This document shows positions 7,832 to 14,787 of a DNA stretch of 43,597 nt, piece by piece. The notes beneath the pieces were generated by a model, which saw only the letters and a program-made list of their open reading frames with translations, had not been told where the DNA came from and did no database searches. Numbering within the stretch: position 1 is the stretch's first letter; each line of letters opens with the position of its first letter. Origin of the DNA: an uncultured Bacilli bacterium (lineage in GTDB: Bacteria; Bacillota_I; Bacilli_A; RF39; UBA660). Position numbers and translations under genes: made by a program. The stretch lies in NCBI GenBank assembly GCA_944332435.1, contig CALVJW010000010.1, forward strand, positions 1 to 43,597. Direction: 5' to 3'.

Positions 7832-8419
7832 ATGCAGCATAAAATTAATATTTTTATATGGACACTTGTTATTATCCTCTTTTTTTCTGTTACTTATTTA
7901 GAGATGCAAAAGAGAACTATGTTGCAATCTTACCAAGTAACGTTAAATGCTGGAGCTGAGGTAAGATTTTATACAAAAAATAAAAAACAAGCAGAACAAA
8001 TTGAAAAAGAAATAAAAAAAATTGATGAAAATGAAGAAATGAAGTTAATAGAAAACCTAGATGCCGTTTTAAATGAACATGGACTATCTACCTATTTTAT
8101 TCATGTTGGTGATTATGTAAAGGTAGGAAATCATTATGAAAATGACACTTATCAAGTAGCGGTTAATACAAAACAAAATACCCTTTTTCGAATTTTATCG
8201 TTAGAAAATCAAGCTGTCTATTCTAAAAATGTATTTGAGCAAGAGGAATTTGATCGTGTAATTATTATCGGTAAAGAAGTTCAAGATGTAGATAAGATTG
8301 CTACTATTCTTACTAAGAAAAATTTAACAGAAGGTAAGAAAATTGCAAAGAAAGAAAATGTCTCGGTATATTGGTTAAAAGGGGAAAAAGAAGTGCAAAA
8401 AGTATTTAACAAATCGTAA
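7832..8419 (+). CDS. Membrane-anchored ApbE-like protein lacking the catalytic core
   Basis: One N-terminal membrane helix (residues 5-23) and an extracytoplasmic part of about 170 residues. The segment SYQVTLNAGAEVRFYTKNKK resembles the opening of ApbE flavin transferases. Residues from about 71 (LNEHGLSTYFIHVGDYVKVG) align with the 'GhxxyLInaGGNI' strand region. FDRVIIIGKEVQDVDKIATIL near residues 137-157 matches the 'VSVTVIGKDxxxADxLATALF' end of ApbE. About 100-130 central residues of a normal ~320-residue ApbE, including the FAD-binding and LGGIAKGYA region and the 'HIIDPKTG' segment, are missing. Flavin-transfer activity is therefore unlikely. The start is supported by a -10 (TAAAAT 7809-7814) and GGTGAA at 7821-7826. 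The 3' end overlaps ylbJ tail to tail by 14 bases. Confidence 0.6.
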   Translation: MQHKINIFIWTLVIILFFSVTYLEMQKRTMLQSYQVTLNAGAEVRFYTKNKKQAEQIEKEIKKIDENEEMKLIENLDAVLNEHGLSTYFIHVGDYVKVGNHYENDTYQVAVNTKQNTLFRILSLENQAVYSKNVFEQEEFDRVIIIGKEVQDVDKIATILTKKNLTEGKKIAKKENVSVYWLKGEKEVQKVFNKS

Positions 8420-9389
8420 GAAGCCAAAAATCAAATAAAAAGTAAACAATAAGTCCAGAAATTATCGCATGAAGAACACGGGCAATAAAGTATAACTTAT
8501 AAGAGATTCCAGTATTACTTAAAATACTGATAACTTGCATATGCACACTAAAGCCACCAAATGATAAAATCATCGCACTAAGAGAACTTTTTAAGGATAG
8601 AGGAATATGTAGTTTACTAAGATAGTTTAATCCTTGCGTCATTTCAATCATCCCACTAACGATTCCTTGTTCGAAACGGTTAAAGTGAAAAATTTGATTT
8701 AGGATTGTTGATAGTACTAAAAACATAGTAACTGTTCCAAGTACAAGTAATAATGTTTGAATTGCTCCCATGACTGCTTCCGTAACAATTGTCCCTAATT
8801 TTTTCGGGTTATGCATTCGTTTTTCATGCATTTTGTTTATTGCTTTAACAATCGAACAATGACTTTTTTCTTTTTTACTTGGTAAAACATTACGAAATAA
8901 CACGCCAATCATAAAATTTGTGATATAATGAGAAAGTAGGATCAGAAGCCCTACTTCTTTATTATTTAAAAATAAAATAGATACCGTACCAAGAATAAAT
9001 AAGGGGTTAGAAAAATGAGAGAATGTTAAAATTTTTGTTGCTTCTTGTCTTGTAATTAGGCCTTTATCATATAATTCTTTGGTGTATTTTGCATTACTAG
9101 GAAATCCAGAAATCATGCTCATAACAAAAATAAAAGCGGTATTACTTCCGATTTTAAATACACGAGTCATAAGTGGCTTTAATAATTCACTTACTAGTTC
9201 AACAAATCCAAATTCAATTAACAAAGTAGATAAAATAAAAAAGGGAAATAATGAAGGAAAAATATTATCTTTCCATACACGAAAGGAAAAAGAAACAGTT
9301 TCCATGATTTCTTTAGAAGAAATTAATATTTCTACGCCAATGAGTAGAAGCAATGTCATGATACCGATACTAATACTTTTTTTACGCAT
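8406..9389 (-). CDS. ylbJ: Sporulation integral membrane protein YlbJ
   Basis: A polytopic protein of 327 residues with about eight membrane helices and nucleoside-recognition (Gate)-type sequences: FSFRVWKDNIFPSLFPFFIL near residue 35, MSMISGFPSNAKYTKELYD near 90, and TFSHFSNPLFILGTVSILFL near 122. The 'W-x-x-xIFPSLFPFF' and 'SGFPSNAK' blocks are characteristic of YlbJ, which in Bacillus is made in the mother cell under SigE and is needed for normal cortex and heat resistance. AAGGTGG lies before the ATG. It is divergent from ylbL with only 45 bases between the start codons, so the two regulatory regions must overlap or lie inside coding sequence. Confidence 0.9.
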   Translation of the reverse strand: MRKKSISIGIMTLLLLIGVEILISSKEIMETVSFSFRVWKDNIFPSLFPFFILSTLLIEFGFVELVSELLKPLMTRVFKIGSNTAFIFVMSMISGFPSNAKYTKELYDKGLITRQEATKILTFSHFSNPLFILGTVSILFLNNKEVGLLILLSHYITNFMIGVLFRNVLPSKKEKSHCSIVKAINKMHEKRMHNPKKLGTIVTEAVMGAIQTLLLVLGTVTMFLVLSTILNQIFHFNRFEQGIVSGMIEMTQGLNYLSKLHIPLSLKSSLSAMILSFGGFSVHMQVISILSNTGISYKLYFIARVLHAIISGLIVYFLFDFWLLTIC

Positions 9390-9434
9390 AATAAACCACC
9401 TTTTTATCTAAACTATATTAGAGGGGATGATGAA

Positions 9435-10439
9435 ATGATTACTAAAGTATATGAAAAAGTAAAACAATTTATCAAGGAAAATAAAATCTTTGTTTTAGTA
9501 ATGTTTTTTATTACAGTGAGTAGTTATATACCATTACCATATTATATTTACGCTCCTGGAGGCCTTGTTGATGTGAGTGATCGTTTTTCTATTGATGATG
9601 GACATCCAAGTAAAGGAAGCTTTCATATGGCATATGTAAGTGAATATTCTGCAACGTTGCCGATTTATTTGTTGGCGCTTGTAAAAGATGACTGGGATAT
9701 TACAAAAAAGGGAGAAGTAGTTGCTTCTAATGAAACGGAAGAGGAATCAATGATTCGAAATAAATATTTATTAGAAGAAGCAAATCAAGATGCTGTAGTG
9801 AATGCCTTTCGTTATGCCAATAAAACTTATGAAATTACAGAAGAAAAATTATATATTACTTACATTGATGAAAAAGCAGATACGCAGTTAAAAATTAATG
9901 ACCAAATTTTAAAAGTTGACGGAAGAAAAGTAAATTCTAAGAAAAGCTTACAAAACTATTTAAAAACAAAAGAAGCTGGTTCTATAGCTACATTTGAAGT
10001 ATTAAGAAATGAAAAGAAAGAAATAGTAACAGGGAAAATGTTACAGATGAATGGAAATACGAAAATTGGTATTATGATTACTAGTTTACGAACATTAAAG
10101 ACAAATCCTAAGATTACGTTTGAATTTAAAGAGTCAGAATCTGGACCAAGTGGTGGTCTTATGATGAGTTTAGCAATTTATAATCAATTAATAGAAGAAG
10201 ATATTACAAAAGGAAGAAAAATTGCTGGGACAGGAACCATTGATGCACAAGGTAATGTTGGACAAATAGGAGGAATTGAATATAAAATTATGGGAGCAGA
10301 AAAAGAAAGTGCTGATATCTTTTTTGCCCCAAGCGGGAAAAATTATCAAGATGCAAAAAAAATTGCGAAAGAAAGAGATTATCATGTAAAAGTAGTAGAA
10401 GTAAAAACATTTGATGATGCTTTAAAAGCATTAAAATAG
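9435..10439 (+). CDS. ylbL: YlbL/SepM-type PDZ-Lon (S16) membrane protease
   Basis: A signal-anchor helix (about residues 18-38) is followed by the family block YYIYAPGGLVDVSDRF near residues 37-52. A PDZ domain spans about 140-200 (KINDQILKVDGRKVNSKKSL), and a Lon-type C-terminal protease domain holds the Ser-Lys dyad: Ser239 in ESGPSGGLMMSL and Lys284 in GGIEYKIMGA. In streptococci the homologue SepM trims the competence peptide outside the cell; in Bacillus YlbL is a cell-surface protease. The length of 334 residues is normal. Proximity to ylbJ is also seen in Bacillus, which strengthens both calls. GAGGGGATGATG precedes the ATG. Confidence 0.93.
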   Translation: MITKVYEKVKQFIKENKIFVLVMFFITVSSYIPLPYYIYAPGGLVDVSDRFSIDDGHPSKGSFHMAYVSEYSATLPIYLLALVKDDWDITKKGEVVASNETEEESMIRNKYLLEEANQDAVVNAFRYANKTYEITEEKLYITYIDEKADTQLKINDQILKVDGRKVNSKKSLQNYLKTKEAGSIATFEVLRNEKKEIVTGKMLQMNGNTKIGIMITSLRTLKTNPKITFEFKESESGPSGGLMMSLAIYNQLIEEDITKGRKIAGTGTIDAQGNVGQIGGIEYKIMGAEKESADIFFAPSGKNYQDAKKIAKERDYHVKVVEVKTFDDALKALK

Positions 10440-10484
10440 TACAAGACGAGTAGTTTTTATTCCTTTAAGCATACTCTTTTTTTA

Positions 10485-10513
10485 TTGCTATAATGATAAA
10501 AACATGGTAAAAT
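10485..10513 (+). promoter_or_regulatory. SigA promoter with extended -10
   Basis: TTGCTA at 10485-10490, a 17-base spacer, and TAAAAT at 10508-10513 preceded by TGG. It serves the coiled-coil gene at 10540. Confidence 0.65.
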
Positions 10514-10539
10514 AGGCGAGCAGAAAGAAGGAAAAAAGA

Positions 10540-12183
10540 ATGAAAAAAGTTTCATATCAAGATCTCTTAACTTTGCTAAGAAGAGAAATCGAAGAAAAGG
10601 AAAAGAAACAAGCTTTATTAGATGAAGTGAATAAAAAATTAAAATTGCTCGATCGAGTATTAAATTATAAAGGAAAACAGAATGTTTCTAAATATTTTCA
10701 AAATGTGGGGATAACAAGATTTGAACGTTTTTTTCATAAAAAGCCTAAAGTTTGTATGGGTGATATGTATGGTTGGACATATGACATTGTTTTTTTTGCT
10801 AAGCGTATAAAAAATATGTCACCTCAACAACGAACTTTATTTTACCAATATACTTTTGGCAACATTTCAACAAAGGTTCAGGACCGTTTTGTCCGTGATG
10901 TAACAGAATTTAAAAAGCTAGCGGGCAAGTCCAATCTGAGTAAACAAGAAAATTTGATGCTGACGAAATCTTTAATTAATATTACAACGTCATTATCGAT
11001 GATGTTTCATTCTTATTATAAGTTACAAGATAAACAAAAAGAATTACAGAATGAATTAACGAAGACGACAACATTAAGTGATTTAAAACGATTATTGCAA
11101 AAGTTAGAATATGTTCAATATTATTATTTTACAGAAAAAGATAAGAGAATTTTGTTGTCGCTTGAATCTTGCCATAAAAAAAGATTAAAACAATTAGAAA
11201 TCTTTTGTAATCAGCATAATCATGAGTGGAAACAGCAACAAGAAGAAAAAAAGAAAATTCTTTCAGAAATAAAAAAAATAGAAGTAAGTCGTCATATTGT
11301 TTCAAAAAATGCAAACAAAATGGTTACTCTTGTAAAAGAAGATACACAATTTGATAAAGCGATACCAGTAGAATTACAAACAGAAAAAGAAAATGTTTAT
11401 GTTACCAGTTTATTTCAATTGTTAAAGTTAGAAGCAAATTTAGAAAGTTTAGAAAGCTATTTACCTACGGTAGAATTTAAAGATTATTATTTATTACGTG
11501 ATGGTTTACTAAGAAAAGTAGAAGAAGAAATAGAAGAATTAAACAAGATAAAGAAAGACGTTAGTAATGTAGAAGAACGAAGTTACTTGGAAGAAGAGGT
11601 GTTACGACTTCGTCATCTTTTTGAATCTTTAGAACAATATTTTCAAAAACAAGAAATAGAGCAGCAAGAACTTCCAAATGAAACAATTTTTGAAAACGAA
11701 ATCATCTATTTACTACAACCTAGTGGTATTCCTTATATTATGAAAGATATTAAAAATCAATTAGAAAAAGAACAAATTCCTTATTTTATAAAAGCTTTAA
11801 ATAGAATAAAACAAGGGACGGTGGATTTCGATATTCGAAAATTAAATAAGTTTAAAGAAGGAAAAGGTTATTTTGGTGCAAGTGATGTATTTGAAGCAAA
11901 AGCTGGACAAATTAGAATTTTATTTCAATATTTAGGGGATCATAAAGTAGCAGTACTCATGTATTTTATTAAAAAAGATAATCATACGACCGTGTTGTTA
12001 CGAGAAATGATGAAAGAACGAATTGCAAATTGCGAGGAGCAAGTGCAAACCCTTAGAAAAAAGATTACCAATCATACTTTAGATTCTACCATTCTTAAAC
12101 AGTCTTATGAAACAGAACAAGAGTTACTAGAAATGTTTGCAACAAAAGATAAAAAAGTAAAAAAGAATTATTCCTTGCGATAG
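10540..12183 (+). CDS. Coiled-coil protein with a C-terminal RelE/HigB-like domain
   Basis: A 547-residue soluble protein. Residues 1-380 are strongly helical and charged with several predicted coiled-coil stretches (for example QALLDEVNKKLKLLDRVL and EEEIEELNKIKKDVSNVEE). Residues from about 383 to 500 form a compact alpha/beta region: two helices (IKNQLEKEQIPYFIKALNR), then strands VFEAKAGQIRILFQYL and HKVAVLMYFIKKDNHTT, then a final helix. 'R-I-L-F-x-Y' followed by a strand ending F-x-K-K is the core of the RelE/HigB (Gp49-like) RNase fold of type II toxins. No antitoxin gene is adjacent, and the long N-terminal arm could itself be a built-in inhibitor or a localisation module. GAAGGA precedes the ATG. 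The domain call is from pattern recognition only. Confidence 0.6.
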   Translation: MKKVSYQDLLTLLRREIEEKEKKQALLDEVNKKLKLLDRVLNYKGKQNVSKYFQNVGITRFERFFHKKPKVCMGDMYGWTYDIVFFAKRIKNMSPQQRTLFYQYTFGNISTKVQDRFVRDVTEFKKLAGKSNLSKQENLMLTKSLINITTSLSMMFHSYYKLQDKQKELQNELTKTTTLSDLKRLLQKLEYVQYYYFTEKDKRILLSLESCHKKRLKQLEIFCNQHNHEWKQQQEEKKKILSEIKKIEVSRHIVSKNANKMVTLVKEDTQFDKAIPVELQTEKENVYVTSLFQLLKLEANLESLESYLPTVEFKDYYLLRDGLLRKVEEEIEELNKIKKDVSNVEERSYLEEEVLRLRHLFESLEQYFQKQEIEQQELPNETIFENEIIYLLQPSGIPYIMKDIKNQLEKEQIPYFIKALNRIKQGTVDFDIRKLNKFKEGKGYFGASDVFEAKAGQIRILFQYLGDHKVAVLMYFIKKDNHTTVLLREMMKERIANCEEQVQTLRKKITNHTLDSTILKQSYETEQELLEMFATKDKKVKKNYSLR

Positions 12184-12203
12184 TCTTTTAAATTTGTTAT
12201 AAT
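12175..12203 (+). promoter_or_regulatory. SigA promoter inside the 3' end of the preceding gene
   Basis: TTGCGA at 12175-12180, 17 bases, TATAAT at 12198-12203. It drives the phospholipase C-like gene at 12231. Confidence 0.7.
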
Positions 12204-12230
12204 ATACCCTGAAAAAATGGAAGTGATAAT

Positions 12231-13181
12231 ATGCCAAGTATGGTAGCACATACTTACTTTGCAAAAGATGTGTACAAAAAATTAAAACCAAAAATAAAAC
12301 GAAAAATGGATTATGATACGTTTCTCGTATTTTCTAAAGGGTCAGATTTGTTTTATTATCAATATCTTGACTTTTTTCATCATCAAAATTTATCAGATTT
12401 TGGATTTTATATTCATGATAATCGTACAAAAAAATTTTTAATGGAATATGTAAATCATATTTTAAAATATCGATTAGAGAAAAATGAAGAAGCAATTGCT
12501 TCTTTATATGGAATGATTGTTCATCATGTATTAGATGTAAAAACACATCCATTTATCTACTATCAAACGAATATTAAACCATATGAGCATAAAGAAATGG
12601 AATTATTAATTGATTTATATATGTTGGAAAAAAGAGAAGATATGAAACCATGTAAAGTAAATCTTCATCGTTTCTTATTCCCAAAAACGTCTTATTCTGT
12701 TCAACTTCGTAATTTATTAAACCGTCTTTATCAAGATGTATATGGAGTTCCAAGAATGGGGAATGCTTATTTATCTTGTTTAGAACAAACGCATTTCATT
12801 GTTCGCTATTTTATGACTGATCGATATGGGATTAAGTTAACCATCTATCGTTTACTATCTAAATTGCCATTTGTTCCAAATCAAATTGTATGTAACTCTT
12901 ATGCAAATGATTTAAGAAAAAAAGTGGTATACTTTAATTATGAACATGATAGATGGTGTCATCCATGTAATAAAAATGAAACAAGTACTGCTAGTTTTTT
13001 TGATTTATACCATGAAGCGATTGAACGTGCGGTGGAAATTATGAATGAAGTACATGAAGTATTGGTTGGAAAAAAAGATGTAAAAGAATTAAAAAAGATA
13101 TTTGACAATGCATCCTGTATTACGGGAAAAGATTGTGATATTAAATATCCAATGAAATATTGTAAAGAAGGAGAAGTTTAA
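12231..13181 (+). CDS. Zinc-dependent phospholipase C-family protein
   Basis: A 316-residue protein starting MPSMVAHTYFAKDVYKKL, the usual opening of bacterial Zn_dep_PLPC-family proteins. Candidate metal ligands are His7, the DFFHHQNL cluster (about residue 47), the Asp/His pair in YIHDNR (near 60), and GMIVHHVLDVKTHPFIYY (near 97-114), in the spacing of the S1/P1-like helical fold. No signal peptide is present, so this is not a secreted toxin such as the Clostridium or Bacillus enzymes. The cytosolic family members have no settled substrate. A shorter relative is encoded at 21751-22380. AAGTGAT precedes the ATG. Confidence 0.75.
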   Translation: MPSMVAHTYFAKDVYKKLKPKIKRKMDYDTFLVFSKGSDLFYYQYLDFFHHQNLSDFGFYIHDNRTKKFLMEYVNHILKYRLEKNEEAIASLYGMIVHHVLDVKTHPFIYYQTNIKPYEHKEMELLIDLYMLEKREDMKPCKVNLHRFLFPKTSYSVQLRNLLNRLYQDVYGVPRMGNAYLSCLEQTHFIVRYFMTDRYGIKLTIYRLLSKLPFVPNQIVCNSYANDLRKKVVYFNYEHDRWCHPCNKNETSTASFFDLYHEAIERAVEIMNEVHEVLVGKKDVKELKKIFDNASCITGKDCDIKYPMKYCKEGEV

Positions 13182-13197
13182 TATTTCTTCTTTTTTT
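13167..13197 (+). terminator. Rho-independent terminator
   Basis: AAGGAGAAG pairs with CTTCTTTTT (two G-U pairs) around an A/T loop, followed by T. It overlaps the stop of the phospholipase C-like gene. Confidence 0.65.
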
Positions 13198-13230
13198 ATA
13201 TTTTAATTGACATAAAAAGCAAAAAGATAA

Positions 13231-13259
13231 TTGACAGAATAATTAGAAAAAATTATACT
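13231..13259 (+). promoter_or_regulatory. Strong SigA promoter
   Basis: TTGACA at 13231-13236, an exact 17-base spacer, TATACT at 13254-13259. It matches 11 of 12 consensus positions and is the best housekeeping promoter in the window. It drives the DUF2628 gene. Confidence 0.88.
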
Positions 13260-13294
13260 AAAGATAAGTAGTATAGTAGATAGGAGTATAAAAA

Positions 13295-14692
13295 GTGGAT
13301 CAAAATAATTTAATGAATGGATTTGAACATTCGAATTCCAATAATCAAACTGGAGGAAATCTTAATTCTAATATAGAAAAACCGTCAAATCAAGGAGAAC
13401 AATTAGTCACAGAGACAAAGCAAACACAAAATATAGTCAGTCAAACATCTCAAGTAGGAGGATTAAACCAAACTAATATAACAGGAAATAGTATGGGAAT
13501 TTCTATGAATCAGAGTAGTGTTGAGAGTATTTCAAATGGACCCAGTGTCAATGTTAGTGGCGAAATAAATCAAGCAGTACAGTCAACCTCAACTATCCAT
13601 TCAACAATGAACGGAACTCAACCTCAAAGAGAAAATATAGGCAGTGTTACAGGACAACAAACTATGAATATGAATTCCTCACAAGGAAATGCAACACAAA
13701 TGAATCAACAAGTTTCATCTCAACCTTCATCTAAAGTAATTGGTGGGCAAACAATTACAAATTCAGATGAGGAACTATTGAAAGCATTTGTAGGAAAAAA
13801 CTATGATAAAATTACAAAAAATTCGTTCAACTTTGCTGCTTTTTTTGGCAATTCTTTATATTTATTTTATAGAAAAATGTTTTTATATGGATTGTTGTTA
13901 TTTTTCATTAACTTATTCATTATAAATGTAGTGGATGGCTATTTTGTTGCAACACTTTATTATTTAGCAGTTGGAATCTGTATGAATAAATTTTATCTTT
14001 CTTTTGCAATGAAAAAAATTAATAAAATTAAATTTGTTAATCAAGGAAAAGATATGAATGAATTAAAACGTATTTGTGCTTCTAAAGGAGGAACAAGTAT
14101 AGGACTTACCATTTTAGGAGCAGTTTTACAAATCGTTATTGGCCTAATTATATTATTGATTTTATTTTTTGCAGGTATTATTTCTGGAATTGGGGCAATT
14201 TTTTCTAACACCAAAATTCATATTAATCAACCATCTGATACAACGGTAACAGAAGAAAAAATTTATGAAGGTGTACTTTCCTATGATACGAATTTCCATA
14301 TAGAAGATGAATTCTCTATTGTAGTACCAAGTGTCTTTGAAAACGATTCTGATACTTATAGTTATGATTATGAGTTTGATTCTAATTTGGGTATTTTTGA
14401 TAGTTGCGAAGTTTCACTTGGATCTGTACAGGGCTATACATCTTCTAAAAATTTAATTAATCAAATGGTTCAATACCATACAGCGGATAATCTAGCCACA
14501 GTTTCACAATATACAAAAAATGGAATTCAATGGGATTGGTTTTCTTATCAAAATTCATTTGGTACGCAATACTATTATGCAACAACAAAAGATAATAAAG
14601 TTTATTTACTTTCTTACGAAGTAGAAGAGGATGCTTCAACTGAGTGTGAAACATATCGTGGACAAATTATCGATTCCATTCAGAAAAAATAA
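13295..14692 (+). CDS. DUF2628-type membrane protein with a long Asn/Gln/Ser-rich N-terminus
   Basis: Begins at GTG, supported by TAGGAGT upstream and the strong promoter 35 bases before. Residues 1-155 are low-complexity Asn, Gln, Ser, Thr and Gly with almost no hydrophobics. Residues 160-240 contain AFVGKNYDKITKNSFNFAAF followed by FFGNSLYLFYRKMFLYG, the DUF2628 pattern of 'FVGKN...FNxAAFFxGxxWxLYRKM', with about three membrane helices up to residue 300. The last 160 residues are an extracytoplasmic alpha/beta region ending TECETYRGQIIDSIQKK. The family appears in many small-genome Firmicutes with no assigned role. The unstructured cytosolic tail could bind partners or drive clustering; this is inference. 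Confidence 0.75.
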   Translation: MDQNNLMNGFEHSNSNNQTGGNLNSNIEKPSNQGEQLVTETKQTQNIVSQTSQVGGLNQTNITGNSMGISMNQSSVESISNGPSVNVSGEINQAVQSTSTIHSTMNGTQPQRENIGSVTGQQTMNMNSSQGNATQMNQQVSSQPSSKVIGGQTITNSDEELLKAFVGKNYDKITKNSFNFAAFFGNSLYLFYRKMFLYGLLLFFINLFIINVVDGYFVATLYYLAVGICMNKFYLSFAMKKINKIKFVNQGKDMNELKRICASKGGTSIGLTILGAVLQIVIGLIILLILFFAGIISGIGAIFSNTKIHINQPSDTTVTEEKIYEGVLSYDTNFHIEDEFSIVVPSVFENDSDTYSYDYEFDSNLGIFDSCEVSLGSVQGYTSSKNLINQMVQYHTADNLATVSQYTKNGIQWDWFSYQNSFGTQYYYATTKDNKVYLLSYEVEEDASTECETYRGQIIDSIQKK

Positions 14693-14700
14693 TGATGAAG

Positions 14701-14730
14701 AAATGATGCGGAGATTCCGATCATTTTTTT
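14701..14730 (+). terminator. Rho-independent terminator
   Basis: AAATGAT-(G)-CGG, loop AGATT, CCG-ATCATTT, then T. A single bulged G interrupts a 10-bp stem. Confidence 0.88.
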
Positions 14731-14763
14731 CTTGTTATCTTGGACTTTTTTTATAATTTTTGT

Positions 14764-14783
14764 TACAATATTTGATAGGTGAT
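14764..14783 (+). promoter_or_regulatory. -10 box and GGTGAT ribosome binding site that set the mutS start
   Basis: TACAAT at 14764-14769 is followed seven bases later by AGGTGAT at 14777-14783, four bases before the ATG at 14788. The GTG at 14779 and ATG at 14782 lie inside the ribosome binding site itself, so they are unlikely starts. A weak -35 (TTGGAC, 14740-14745) sits 18 bases upstream. Confidence 0.6.
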
Positions 14784-14787
14784 GCAT

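Noticed and set aside
10441-10480. Terminator after ylbL
   Set aside because: GAGTA and TACTC can pair before a T run, but the stem is five bases with a loop of about 19 bases, too weak to list.
14779-14787. Earlier starts for mutS (GTG 14779, ATG 14782)
   Set aside because: Both fall inside the AGGTGAT ribosome binding site of the ATG at 14788.
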